DNA of 64,000 nt from UBA6059 sp040219045 (lineage in GTDB: Bacteria; Bacteroidota; Bacteroidia; Cytophagales; Cyclobacteriaceae), in assembly GCA_965229505.1 (NCBI GenBank), contig OZ245881.1, positions 3,906,001 to 3,970,000 on the forward strand. Direction: 5' to 3'. Of the stretch, positions 17,213 to 26,317 are shown piece by piece. A model generated the notes under the pieces. That model saw only the letters and a program-made list of their open reading frames with translations. It was not told the origin of the DNA and did no database searches. The stretch's first letter is position 1; each line of letters begins with the position of its first letter. The position numbers were made by a program, and so were the translations under genes.

Positions 17213-18754
17213 TTAATCATTATCACCCGCTTCAGATAGGAAGCTCCGAATGTCAGTGGCCAACTTAATCAAATCAGGTTCATGGACATACATCATATGT
17301 CCAGCCTCATAGTATGTTAATTCTAGTCGCTCCTGAACTATGCCATTTCTTGCAAAGGTGTATTCGGTATCAAAGAAAGGACAAATCATGTCGTAATAGC
17401 CACTTGCGACCATCACGCGCATATCGGTATTACGACGCATGGTGTCGCCTAGCTTTCTGGCTACATTCACTGCTGTGGGTTCCCAATAGCTTCCGTCAGG
17501 TACTGCGCGCCATCTCCATTTGGAGCCGATCTCATCATTAGAAGTGAGATAGGGTCGATCCATTGTTACATTCAGGGTGCTGCTCAGGTAATGGTTGAGT
17601 GCAGCAGTATAGGCCGAACTGATACTGTAGGAAGCAGCATCTCCCAAATGAGGCATATCATTGACCTTGTCAGACTCTTCTCCAAAGTAGCGGCTATCAA
17701 ACCTTCCCAGGGTTAGTCCTTGATCCCTCATTAGCTCTTTCTGGAACCTGGGCACAAGAATCCTTAAGTCCGATCTGAGTATGTAATCCTTGTTGAGCCC
17801 AGTGAAATATGCCAATCGGTCAGCAAGGGCATTTTTATCTTCAGCTGACAAAAGCGCCCCTCGATACAGTGCAGGAGCATACTCATCGTAGGTGAATTGA
17901 CGTGCCTCTTCAACGAACGCTTCCAAAGCCTTTCCTTGTCCCGCTTTCTTGTGATACCAGGCAGTTGCAGCCATTCCCGGTAGGTAAGTGAGATAGGAGG
18001 TGATATTATCATGAACGGAGGTCGACCCGGCATAGTCCAACGCCTGTGATATCAGGATAAGTCCATTCAGCGCCATGTTCTGACCATCGCCTTCCAGTAC
18101 GTCAGCTACCGCAACCGCCCGGGTAGTGCCAAAGCTCTCGCCTGCTATGTATTTGGGCGAGTTCCATCGCTTGTTTTCTGTGATCCACTGACGAATGAAT
18201 TTGGCAATTGAAGCAGCATCTTCATTCAGCCCCCAGTAGTCCTCAACTTTGCCCTCTCCGATGACCCTGCTGAATCCCGTGCCGACAGGATCGATCATTA
18301 CCAAATCTGTAATATCCAGCAGTCCATACTCATTGTCGATGAGTGTGTAGGGAGCTGCGCCATCATCTTCCTTAGCATCAGAGTCCGTGCGGACGATCTT
18401 TGGTCCAAACATACCCATGTGCAACCATACTGATGCTGATCCGGGTCCACCATTGAATACGAAAGTAACCGGTCGCTGAGATATGTCATTTTTGCCTTCG
18501 ACCGTGTAGGCGACTGACCAGATGGAAGCAACCGGTTCGCCTTCGTCATTCTTTAGGTAGGTCTCTTTAGCCGTCGCGTTATAGGCTATGGTGCTACCGC
18601 CAAATACGCCCTGACCTTTGGTCGTGAATGACTTTGGTTCTGGCACGGCTTTGCTTTTTGCTTCTTTTTCCTGTGCTAATGTGGATATACAAGTGAGCAG
18701 GCTGATCATCACGATCATTAGGAATGCTGAAAAATTCAATTGGTTGATTGGCAT
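17213..18754 (-). CDS. Secreted serine carboxypeptidase-like protein (peptidase family S10)
   Basis: About 513 residues with a signal peptide ending STLAQ. Family S10 landmarks are present: FNGGPGSASVWLH (oxyanion-hole region), the nucleophile in GESFGTTR, the acidic residue in the YDMICPFFDTEY segment and the His in EAGHMMYVHEP. S10 enzymes remove C-terminal residues from peptides at acid pH in eukaryotes; the bacterial members are exported and little studied. I start at the ATG at 18754 directly before the hydrophobic leader. Another ATG at 18784 adds ten residues (SLKTLDYNN) and cannot be excluded. Probably monocistronic, minus strand, divergent from the amidohydrolase gene. Confidence 0.9.
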   Translation of the reverse strand: MPINQLNFSAFLMIVMISLLTCISTLAQEKEAKSKAVPEPKSFTTKGQGVFGGSTIAYNATAKETYLKNDEGEPVASIWSVAYTVEGKNDISQRPVTFVFNGGPGSASVWLHMGMFGPKIVRTDSDAKEDDGAAPYTLIDNEYGLLDITDLVMIDPVGTGFSRVIGEGKVEDYWGLNEDAASIAKFIRQWITENKRWNSPKYIAGESFGTTRAVAVADVLEGDGQNMALNGLILISQALDYAGSTSVHDNITSYLTYLPGMAATAWYHKKAGQGKALEAFVEEARQFTYDEYAPALYRGALLSAEDKNALADRLAYFTGLNKDYILRSDLRILVPRFQKELMRDQGLTLGRFDSRYFGEESDKVNDMPHLGDAASYSISSAYTAALNHYLSSTLNVTMDRPYLTSNDEIGSKWRWRAVPDGSYWEPTAVNVARKLGDTMRRNTDMRVMVASGYYDMICPFFDTEYTFARNGIVQERLELTYYEAGHMMYVHEPDLIKLATDIRSFLSEAGDND

Positions 18755-18928
18755 ATTATTGTAGTCTAATGTTTTAAGCGACATTGGAAAGATACCTCTA
18801 ATATGAAATTATTCTATGCCTTTGTTGTCCGCATATTGTGTTTGTACAATGTGAAAAGAGCCTTTCAGGAAATTGATTATTCGTCTTTTCATTGATTAGC
18901 TTAAATTGAAAGAAAAAACCTGATTTCT

Positions 18929-20626
18929 ATGCTTAACCGACTATTACTATTTGCTCTTGCTGTGATTGTGCTGGCCTGTGGGCCGACCGTAGACCCAGCA
19001 GATAAGATTATCACCAATGCCAATATCTACACTGTGAATGAGAGTCAACCTCAGGCACAGGCTGTAGCGATCAGAGCGGATACGATCATGGCCGTTGGTT
19101 CAGCTGACGAAATAATGGCATTTAAGGGAGATAATACTGAAGTCATTGACCTGGATGGAAGAACCATGACCCCCGGTTTGATTGAAAGTCACGCCCACAT
19201 TATGGGCATGGGCTACAATCAGCTCAATGTAGACTTAATGTATGTGCAGAGCTATGAGGAACTGATCAATGTAGTCTCGGAAGCTTCTGAGGGAGCGCCG
19301 GATGGTACCTGGATTCTCGGTAGAGGATGGCACCAGGACAAATGGGAGAGCCAGTCTGAGCTACGTGTCAAGGGATTTCCTACCCACCACAGCTTGAGTG
19401 AGGCAGTACCGGATCATCCGGTATACCTGGCACACGCAAGTGGTCATGCAGGATTGGCGAATGCCAAGGCAATGGAGCTGGCCGGTGTAGACAAGAACTC
19501 AGATGATCCTGACGGTGGAGAAATATTTAAGGATGTAAGCGGAAATCCTACGGGAGTTTTTAATGAGACGGCTCAGGGCCTTATCAGGAAAGTGATACCA
19601 CAAAACAATGAGGAAACTGATACTAAAGCGCTGGAATTGGCTATAGCCTATGCACTTGAAAATGGTATCACCAGTCTTCAGAATGCTGGTGCTGATTTCA
19701 ATGAAATTGCACTTTTCAAGAAGTTTGGTGAGCAGGGTAAAATGGGCATAAGACTCTGGACGATGCTCAATGGCCGTAACGACAGCCTACTGAACGTTTA
19801 CTATGAAAAAGGCCCGGAAATCGGTTTGTATGATGACTTCCTGACAGTACGGTCGATCAAACTGTACGCTGACGGAGCACTGGGTTCCCGTGGGGCATGG
19901 CTACTCGAAGAGTACACTGATGCGCCTGGAGTACATGGACACAACGTCACACCGATGGAGGACATCCGTAGAGTGACGTTTGAGGGACTACAAAATGGAT
20001 TTCAGATATGTACACACGCCATAGGTGATAGAGCCAACAGAGAAGTACTAGATATATATGAGGCTGCTTTTGAGGCATACCCTGATAAGGCGGAGGATCA
20101 TCGATTCAGAGTCGAACATGCCCAGCATTTTGCATTAGAAGATATTCCGAGATTTGCTGAGCTGGATGTGATTGCCTCCGTTCAGGCCATCCACATGTCG
20201 AGCGATCGACCTTGGGCGATTGATAGGCTGGGGGAGAAGCGTATTGTAGATGGTGCTTATGTCTGGCAGAAACTGATTGAATCAGGTGCAGTGGTGATCA
20301 ATGGTACGGATGCTCCGGTTGAGCCGGTCAGTGCGATTGCCAGTTTCTACGCTTCTGTGACACGACAAACGCTGAAGGGTACACCTGCCGGAGGATATGA
20401 GCCAGGGCAAAAGATGACACGCGAACAAGCGCTCAAAACTTACACACTGTGGGGCGCATACGGCGCATTCGAAGAGGACATTAAAGGGAGTATCGAGGTG
20501 GGCAAGTTGGCTGACTTTACGGTCTACAGCCAGGATTTGATGACTGTGCCTGACGATCAACTGCTCGATACTCAGATCGATATGACGATCGTAGGTGGTG
20601 AAATCATGTTTGAGCGCTCAGAATAA
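18929..20626 (+). CDS. Lipoprotein amidohydrolase of the YtcJ type (amidohydrolase family 3)
   Basis: 565 residues. The leader MLNRLLLFALAVIVLAC ends in a VLAC lipobox, so this metal-dependent hydrolase should be anchored in the envelope. Metal-ligand motifs of the superfamily are present: HAHIMGMG (HxH, near residue 89), a central His-rich TYGHAIGD-type CTHAIGDRAN, EHAQHF, and NGTDAPVEP holding the catalytic Asp. The N- and C-terminal beta-sandwich pieces (DKIITNANIYTVNE; GKLADFTVYSQD) complete the fold. Substrates of the family are mostly unknown; N-formyl or imide hydrolysis has been proposed for relatives. The GT2 gene begins 17 bases after it. Confidence 0.9.
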   Translation: MLNRLLLFALAVIVLACGPTVDPADKIITNANIYTVNESQPQAQAVAIRADTIMAVGSADEIMAFKGDNTEVIDLDGRTMTPGLIESHAHIMGMGYNQLNVDLMYVQSYEELINVVSEASEGAPDGTWILGRGWHQDKWESQSELRVKGFPTHHSLSEAVPDHPVYLAHASGHAGLANAKAMELAGVDKNSDDPDGGEIFKDVSGNPTGVFNETAQGLIRKVIPQNNEETDTKALELAIAYALENGITSLQNAGADFNEIALFKKFGEQGKMGIRLWTMLNGRNDSLLNVYYEKGPEIGLYDDFLTVRSIKLYADGALGSRGAWLLEEYTDAPGVHGHNVTPMEDIRRVTFEGLQNGFQICTHAIGDRANREVLDIYEAAFEAYPDKAEDHRFRVEHAQHFALEDIPRFAELDVIASVQAIHMSSDRPWAIDRLGEKRIVDGAYVWQKLIESGAVVINGTDAPVEPVSAIASFYASVTRQTLKGTPAGGYEPGQKMTREQALKTYTLWGAYGAFEEDIKGSIEVGKLADFTVYSQDLMTVPDDQLLDTQIDMTIVGGEIMFERSE

Positions 20627-20643
20627 CAACAAAGTTGAATCCC

Positions 20644-21528
20644 ATGGCCAACATTTCAATAGTCATTCCTACCCACAATCGGTACGACTATTTGAAAATG
20701 GCCGTTGATTCTGCATTATCACAGACACTTCCTCCTCATGAAATCATCATTGTAGATGATTGCTCTGATCCAAACGTGAAGGAGAAGATAAACGATCGAT
20801 GGGCTGATAATCCATTGATTCGTCTACAATTCCTATCGGCAAAGTCAGGGGTGTCACGAGCCCGCAATATTGGCAAGGAATTGAGTTCTGGGGACTTTCT
20901 TCTTTTTCTTGATGATGACGATATGCTCTTACCAGATATGCTTGAAAAGTCTCTGGAGGAGATGGGAGATGCAGATGTAGTCGGATGTCGTACCCGAATG
21001 ATCAGCGATGATGCAGGACTTTCTAAAAGTAAGATCAAAGGCTACCGATGGGGATATTCGAAGCAAGCTGAAATCTATTCATTGGACGCAACGCCCATCA
21101 GACATTTACTGCTCCATGCTCCAAGTATTCATAGCTTTCTTGGCAAAGCTTCGGTGATGAAGGCAGTAGAATTTGATGAAAAACTTGAATACGGGGAAGA
21201 CCTGGATTATTGGATAAGACTTGCACTGGAGGGAGCCAGATTTCACAAAACAGAATTCGAAGGTGCGATTTACAGGATGCATAGGAAAAATGCTTCTGGT
21301 TTGGCCTGGTACCGTCAGAAGCAAGGCTATTACAGTAAGCAAATGACTAATTCAAATCTGCCCGCCAATGCGAGAGGTATTGTGCAGTTTAAGTTTGGTC
21401 TTACGAGTATTATTCAATTCCGCCTGAAGGGTATCCCAATATTGTTGTCAGCCATGTCCAGACCGATTGACTTTATGAGGCATACAGTTTTCTTCATAAA
21501 GTTCATACTTGCTGGTGCTACACGATAG
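20644..21528 (+). CDS. Family 2 glycosyltransferase (GT-A fold)
   Basis: 294 residues. The N-terminus MANISIVIPTHNRYDYLKMA and IIIVDDCSDP are classic GT2 nucleotide-sugar binding segments, and FLLFLDDDD supplies the DxD metal motif near residue 95. A second acidic motif, YGEDLDYWIRL, probably carries the catalytic base. No transmembrane helices. I start at ATG 20644 because it yields the canonical family N-terminus; a TTG at 20635 would add three residues. It likely adds sugar to a cell-surface glycan, but it is not in a polysaccharide cluster. It may be co-transcribed with the upstream amidohydrolase. Confidence 0.9.
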   Translation: MANISIVIPTHNRYDYLKMAVDSALSQTLPPHEIIIVDDCSDPNVKEKINDRWADNPLIRLQFLSAKSGVSRARNIGKELSSGDFLLFLDDDDMLLPDMLEKSLEEMGDADVVGCRTRMISDDAGLSKSKIKGYRWGYSKQAEIYSLDATPIRHLLLHAPSIHSFLGKASVMKAVEFDEKLEYGEDLDYWIRLALEGARFHKTEFEGAIYRMHRKNASGLAWYRQKQGYYSKQMTNSNLPANARGIVQFKFGLTSIIQFRLKGIPILLSAMSRPIDFMRHTVFFIKFILAGATR

Positions 21529-21570
21529 TTGTCATTCAATATTAATGTTTCATTTTGATGCCTAGTTTTA

Positions 21571-21676
21571 AGTAAACACTAAAAAAGAATTCTTTTGATG
21601 TTTGTGTATTTGTAGAAGCCAATACTTTGGTCTATTTTCGAGTAAACACTAAAATATTAGTTTTTTGATGTTTACT
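21571..21676. promoter_or_regulatory. Two repeated operator-like elements upstream of fic
   Basis: AGTAAACACTAAAA followed by a short spacer and TTTTGATGTTT occurs at 21571-21603 and again exactly 70 bases later at 21641-21673. In the second copy the outer arms are a perfect inverted repeat, AGTAAACA and TGTTTACT, ending at 21676, 18 bases before the chosen fic start. The first copy has a degenerate right arm. This looks like a double operator, perhaps bound by the Fic protein's own C-terminal winged helix. Confidence 0.6.
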
Positions 21677-21694
21677 ATATTATCAGACATCAAT

Positions 21695-22828
21695 ATGCCC
21701 GAACCTCTTTTCCATATCAATCCTGACAGATTCAAACCATGGAATGACCTTCCAGACTTACCGTTACACCCTGATCTCTATCGTACCGTGGAGATCATGG
21801 AGCAACTTAGTAGGGCATACTCAGCCCTGGGTCGCTTGCATGGCAGGTCGGTAGCTATTCCAAATCAAGCAGTCTTAATCAATAGTATAAGCTTACAAGA
21901 AGCGAAAGCGTCCAGTGAGATAGAAAACATTTTCACCACGGATGATGAACTCTATCAAGCCTACAGTGAGGATAATGATGAGGTAAAAGTTCATGGACCA
22001 GCAAAAGAAGTGCTTCGCTATCGTGAAGCACTCTGGGAAGGGCATGCTCATCTCAAGCAAATAGGAAGTTTTAATCTAGAGTACTTTATCAAAGTGTATC
22101 AAAAGGTCAAGCAATCTACTGACGGATTGCGACCGGCTAGTGCACATATTTACATTAAGCAAGGCGGGAGTGGTCCCAATTCTGGTAAGGCCATCTACAC
22201 TCCTCCAAGAGGCAAGGGTGTGTTAGAGTCCAAACTCGACAGCCTTATGAACTTCGTAAATGATGACGATCAGTACGAGGCAGACCCACTGATCAAAATG
22301 GCCATTGCACACTATCAGTTTGAAGCAATACACCCGTTTCGAGATGGGAATGGTCGTGTTGGTCGTATCTTCAATATAAATATCTTGACTCAAAAGGGTT
22401 TACTTGATCTACCGATTCTTTTTTTAAGCCGGTATATTATTGATCACAAACAAGACTATTACTCATTGCTCGCTGGAGTTACACAGCGAGGCAGGTGGCA
22501 CGAATGGCTATTATTTATGCTCAGGGCTGTCGAATCGACCTCTAATCTCACCTTCAATAAAATCAACGATGTACTTTCGGCCAAAGAGGGTATTTTGACA
22601 GCTGTGCAGGAAGACACTGAAATAAGGCGACCCGACCAGCTGGTGGAAATGATATTTAGGCAACCCCTGACCAAAGTCAACCATTTGAAAGATGCGGGTA
22701 TTTTCGCTGAAGCTACCGCTCGCAACTACCTCAATCAACTCTGTGATATGTCGATCTTGGAGAAACGTACCATCTCCGGTCACCACTACTATCTCAACCT
22801 TGAGTTGTACCGCATCTTATCAGAATAA
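21695..22828 (+). CDS. Fic-family protein, probable AMP/NMP-transferase with winged-helix C-terminus
   Basis: 377 residues. The catalytic Fic motif HPFRDGNGRVGR starts at His213. An N-terminal inhibitory motif of the SxxxEN type (SSEIEN, about residues 73-78) marks it as a class II, self-inhibited Fic enzyme. The segment YIKQGGSGPNSGKAIYTPP is the substrate-flap region. The C-terminal 80 residues (QLVEMIFRQPLTKVNHLKDAGIFAEATARNYLNQL) look like a winged helix-turn-helix, as in Fic proteins that bind their own promoters. Starts at 21668 (ATG) and 21665 (TTG) are also in frame but would place the operator's right arm inside the coding region, so I prefer the ATG giving MPEPLFH. Confidence 0.9.
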   Translation: MPEPLFHINPDRFKPWNDLPDLPLHPDLYRTVEIMEQLSRAYSALGRLHGRSVAIPNQAVLINSISLQEAKASSEIENIFTTDDELYQAYSEDNDEVKVHGPAKEVLRYREALWEGHAHLKQIGSFNLEYFIKVYQKVKQSTDGLRPASAHIYIKQGGSGPNSGKAIYTPPRGKGVLESKLDSLMNFVNDDDQYEADPLIKMAIAHYQFEAIHPFRDGNGRVGRIFNINILTQKGLLDLPILFLSRYIIDHKQDYYSLLAGVTQRGRWHEWLLFMLRAVESTSNLTFNKINDVLSAKEGILTAVQEDTEIRRPDQLVEMIFRQPLTKVNHLKDAGIFAEATARNYLNQLCDMSILEKRTISGHHYYLNLELYRILSE

Positions 22829-22863
22829 CCTCAATTTTGAATTTCACACCAAATTCTGGTAAG
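22816..22863 (+). terminator. Inverted pair of the 10-mer repeat at the 3' end of fic
   Basis: CTTATCAGAA (22816-22825, covering the last codons of fic) and TTCTGGTAAG (22854-22863) are complementary over all ten positions if one U-G wobble is allowed. Transcribed, they form a 10-pair stem with a 28-base loop. No U-tract follows. Paired uptake sequences act as terminators in Neisseria and Haemophilus, so this arrangement is suggestive. Confidence 0.45.
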
Positions 22864-22902
22864 TTCATTCATTAGCCATTTTCAATTGTCCATTCTTTCA
22901 CC

Positions 22903-25554
22903 ATGTATCGTCTGACCCTCCTTTTTTTCGTTCTTATGTCCGCCTGCCAAGCTCCCGAATCGACTACTCCGATTTATCAAAATGAGAAGTTTTCCATATT
23001 TCCCGATAGGGTCGTACAGGGTGAGAACGTGGCAGAGGTCATCTCACCAACACGCATCAAGTCCAACTATAAAAGCCCGGCCTCATCGACCTATTCCAGG
23101 TTGATCGAATTCAAATTCTCAATAAACGAAAAAGACAATGAACTCGCGCCCGGATCAAATCATTGGGTGATCATCAATGAAGCGCACGAAAGTGAAGTGA
23201 TCAAATTTGGAGAAGTACCCGAGCCCAAGCCTGATGCCCCGGCTACCTATCTACCCACCAACTACGAGTATACTTTCAAGGTAGATATGAGTCCAGTCCT
23301 AGATCAGTTCGAGTCTCAGGGTTACTATGAAGCCTTCGATGGCTCACGAGTAGCGAAGGGTGACTTCAAGGGCTTCTATATCGCTGGCGGTTCAGAGCCC
23401 TTGACCTGGGATTTTGTGAACCTTGGTCAGTCGGGATTGCAGCTTACGGAGACCGATGAAAATGGAATCTACACCATTACGCTGATGCTCAATCCTTTCA
23501 ATGAAGCTGACTATGCTGATAAAGAATGGAACCTCACTCAAGATCTTTCTGCTAAGCCAAAGTATGAATCTGACCAGCCAATCGTGGACGCGCTCTTCAA
23601 CTTATCACTTGAGGAGGCCATCTTGAATATCGAACCCGATAGCACGCTACGTACAGGTGCCAAGTGGGGAGGTGTATGGACCAGGGATGTCAGCTACAGC
23701 ATCCTATTGGCCTTTGCCTACCATGAGCCGGAGGTGGCCAAGATCAGCCTCATGCGTAAGGTGAAGCGCAACAGGATTGTTCAGGATACTGGGTCGGGTG
23801 GTGCTTACCCTGTTTCTTCCGATAGGACGACCTGGGCATTGGCCGCCTGGGAGATTTATAAGACCACTGGCGATGAAGACTGGCTGAGGACGGCCCATGA
23901 CATTATCAAAAACACGCTGGACGATGATGCCAGGGTACTGGCCTCTGGCACGGGCATGTATCGAGGGGAGAGCTCTTTCCTTGACTGGCGCGAGCAGACC
24001 TATCCCAAGTGGATGTCCAATATGGATATCTACGTATCCGAAAACCTGGGCACCAACGTAGTGCACTATCAGGCCCATGTGATCCTATCGGAAATGGCTA
24101 AACTGCTGGGAGAACCCTGGCGACCTTACCAGAACAGGGCTGATGAGATAAAGCAGGCTATAAATGATGAGCTGTGGGTGCCTGCAAAGGGTTATTATGG
24201 CAACTTCCTTTATGGCCGAAATGAGTTGAACCTGTCTGAACGCTATGAAGCGTTGGGGGAGGCCTTAGCCATCATCTTTGATGTTGCTGATAAGGATCGC
24301 GCTCAGACGATCATCGCCAAATCACCTTTGGCGCCATTCGGTGCTACCTGTATTTACCCTCAGATTCCTGATATACCGCCCTATCATAATGATGGCATCT
24401 GGCCGTTTGTACAGGCTTACTGGAACCTGGCAGCCGCTAAAGCAGGCAATGAAGCCGTGCTCAATCACGGCCTGGCAGCAATCTATAGAGCGGGCGGATT
24501 GTTTTTGACGAACTACGAGAACTTTGTGGCTGGATCAGGCGACTTCCTCGGTACTGAAATCAACTCTCACCGTATGCTCTGGAGCATGGCCGGGAATCTG
24601 GCGATGGTGCATCGCGTGTTTATGGGCATTAGTTTTGAACCTACCGGAATCCGCTTTGCACCGGTAGTACCCTCAACCTACCCTGGGACCAAGCGCTTGA
24701 GCAATTTCCGCTATCGCAATGCCATACTTGACATCACAGTTGAAGGTACGGGTAATCAGATATCTTCCGTAAAGGTTGATGGAGAACCAGTGGAGGCGGC
24801 CTTTCTCGCGGGTGATATTTCTGGTAGGCACACGGTGGAGATCCAGCTCAGCAACGAACCCATGCAATCTCAAGAGATCAACATGGTCGCCAATGCCTTT
24901 ACACTTCCCAATCCGCTTGTGGCTTTGGAGGGAAATAAAATCACATGGTCACCCATTGAGGGAGCCAATGGCTACAATATCTACAAGGATGGTGCTGTAA
25001 TCGCCAATATCGACTGGACCGATTATGAAGCCGTATCGGATGGCTATGCTGAATACAAAGTCAGCGCTGTGGATGATAATGGGGTTGAGTCTTTTACGAG
25101 CGAGCCCATCATCGTAGTGCCTGAGAAGGATGTTCAGCGTATCGATATGACCAAATTTGCTGATCGATCTGATCGTCGCTACACCAACTTCACAGGCGAG
25201 GGTTTTGTGGAGGTTTCCAACGAGCTTAACAGGGAAATCAACCTATCGGTGAACGCATCTACTACGGGCAAGTACCTTATTGACATTCGCTACAGCAATG
25301 GTGAAGGCCCTTGGAATACTGAGAACAAATGTGCTCTCCGAAGCTTGTATGTCAACGATGAATATAAGGGTGCTTTGGTGTTCCCACAGCGAGGTACAGA
25401 CGAGTGGTCAGACTGGGGTTACTCTAATAGCTTTGTAATAGAACTAAAGGCCGGTAGCAATGACTTGACCATCAAGTTTGACCCCTGGAATATCAATATG
25501 AATGTAGCAGTTAATCGGGCGATGTTGGATCATGTGAGGTTGATTAAAATGTGA
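22903..25554 (+). CDS. Lipoprotein (alpha/alpha)6-barrel glycosidase with C-terminal accessory domains
   Basis: 883 residues with an LMSAC lipobox (Cys about 15), so a surface or periplasmic lipoprotein. A beta-rich N-terminal domain (about 20-220) is followed by a helical catalytic region (about 225-610) with KWGGVWTRDVSYSILLAF, SGGAYPVSSDRTTWALAAWE, FLDWREQTYPKWM and PYHNDGIWPFVQAYW, typical of six-hairpin glycosidases related to glucoamylases, GH63 and debranching enzymes. The WTRD and the conserved acidic residues are probable sugar-binding or catalytic positions. A fibronectin-III-like piece (about 660-745) and a carbohydrate-binding-like jelly roll (about 750-883) follow. The exact GH family and substrate cannot be fixed by eye; an alpha-glucan or mannan is likely. 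Confidence 0.75.
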   Translation: MYRLTLLFFVLMSACQAPESTTPIYQNEKFSIFPDRVVQGENVAEVISPTRIKSNYKSPASSTYSRLIEFKFSINEKDNELAPGSNHWVIINEAHESEVIKFGEVPEPKPDAPATYLPTNYEYTFKVDMSPVLDQFESQGYYEAFDGSRVAKGDFKGFYIAGGSEPLTWDFVNLGQSGLQLTETDENGIYTITLMLNPFNEADYADKEWNLTQDLSAKPKYESDQPIVDALFNLSLEEAILNIEPDSTLRTGAKWGGVWTRDVSYSILLAFAYHEPEVAKISLMRKVKRNRIVQDTGSGGAYPVSSDRTTWALAAWEIYKTTGDEDWLRTAHDIIKNTLDDDARVLASGTGMYRGESSFLDWREQTYPKWMSNMDIYVSENLGTNVVHYQAHVILSEMAKLLGEPWRPYQNRADEIKQAINDELWVPAKGYYGNFLYGRNELNLSERYEALGEALAIIFDVADKDRAQTIIAKSPLAPFGATCIYPQIPDIPPYHNDGIWPFVQAYWNLAAAKAGNEAVLNHGLAAIYRAGGLFLTNYENFVAGSGDFLGTEINSHRMLWSMAGNLAMVHRVFMGISFEPTGIRFAPVVPSTYPGTKRLSNFRYRNAILDITVEGTGNQISSVKVDGEPVEAAFLAGDISGRHTVEIQLSNEPMQSQEINMVANAFTLPNPLVALEGNKITWSPIEGANGYNIYKDGAVIANIDWTDYEAVSDGYAEYKVSAVDDNGVESFTSEPIIVVPEKDVQRIDMTKFADRSDRRYTNFTGEGFVEVSNELNREINLSVNASTTGKYLIDIRYSNGEGPWNTENKCALRSLYVNDEYKGALVFPQRGTDEWSDWGYSNSFVIELKAGSNDLTIKFDPWNINMNVAVNRAMLDHVRLIKM

Positions 25555-25563
25555 GGGGCTTAA

Positions 25564-25905
25564 TCATTTTGAGTCCAGAAGTTCTTTTATCTGAAAAAGA
25601 AGTTCTTCTAAGTCCTCTTGAATAATCTGCCAGACTATCTCATAGTCAATACCTATATAGTCATGAACGACCCGGTTTCTAAAGCCAATGATTCTTCTCC
25701 AGTCAACTTGAGGACTATTTGATTTGAAATCCGGATCAATCCTATTGGCTGCCTCACCGATTATTTCGAAGTTTCGGATGACGGCATCCATCGTCCGATC
25801 ATCTTCTATGAAAGCTGAGTAATCATGGTCTGAGGTGTACTTTCTGATTTTGGAAGCTGCTTCAACAATGTCTTCCAATAGAAGATTGTTATCTCGCTTA
25901 GACAT
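25564..25905 (-). CDS. hepT: HepT-like RNase toxin (DUF86)
   Basis: 113 residues, all-helical, with the diagnostic RX4HXY motif: Arg76, His81 and Tyr83 in RNRVVHDY. HepT is the toxin of the HepT/MntA type VII system, in which the partner nucleotidyltransferase AMPylates the tyrosine of this motif to neutralise it. The start overlaps the end of the antitoxin gene by eight bases, the normal antitoxin-first order on this strand. The gene converges on the glycosidase gene nine bases away. The active-site residues look intact. Confidence 0.9.
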   Translation of the reverse strand: MSKRDNNLLLEDIVEAASKIRKYTSDHDYSAFIEDDRTMDAVIRNFEIIGEAANRIDPDFKSNSPQVDWRRIIGFRNRVVHDYIGIDYEIVWQIIQEDLEELLFQIKELLDSK

Positions 25906-26188
25906 GAATCAAGTCTGACTCAATAGACTTTAGATAGCGCTCTTTGACACCTTTCCTGGAGACCAGGTCTACTTTTACTTCAAGTAGGCGCTCCAGTTCA
26001 TCCGCTAGGTCTATAAACTTCCCGCCAACCTTTCCATTAAACTCCACAAGCATGTCTAGATCACTATCACTACACTGCTCATTCCTCGCATATGATCCAA
26101 ATACGGCTAGCGACTTGATTGGATACCGTTCATAGAGCGAGTTCTTTTTTAGACTCAATGTCGATTTGATTTCTGCTAGTGATTTCAT
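25898..26188 (-). CDS. mntA: MntA-like nucleotidyltransferase antitoxin
   Basis: 96 residues of the minimal nucleotidyltransferase fold. The GSX10DXD signature is complete: Gly31-Ser32, then Asp43 and Asp45 (FGSYARNEQCSDSDLDML). These residues bind ATP and metal for AMPylation of HepT. It precedes and overlaps hepT, forming one operon. An inverted repeat just upstream (26202-26222) could be the autoregulatory operator. The pair may be a chromosomal stabilisation or phage-defence module. Confidence 0.9.
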   Translation of the reverse strand: MKSLAEIKSTLSLKKNSLYERYPIKSLAVFGSYARNEQCSDSDLDMLVEFNGKVGGKFIDLADELERLLEVKVDLVSRKGVKERYLKSIESDLIHV

Positions 26189-26201
26189 TAATTAAATATA
26201 C

Positions 26202-26222
26202 GAAATCACTGCAATTGATTTC
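26202..26222. promoter_or_regulatory. Inverted repeat upstream of mntA-hepT
   Basis: GAAATCA and TGATTTC, separated by seven bases, lie 14 bases upstream of the mntA start. GAAATCA recurs at the start codon (ATGAAATCACT). Toxin-antitoxin operons are usually autoregulated, so this is a plausible operator. Confidence 0.4.
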
Positions 26223-26317
26223 ATTGAAGTGAAGGTACCAGTCAATCTTCTGTCAATAATCAAAAGGTGGTAAGATTGAAATTACTAATATTGAACTATT
26301 CAATAAAGTGAATTCGT

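Noticed and set aside
23704..24078. 124-residue open frame antisense to the glycosidase
   Set aside because: Shadow frame within a conserved catalytic domain.
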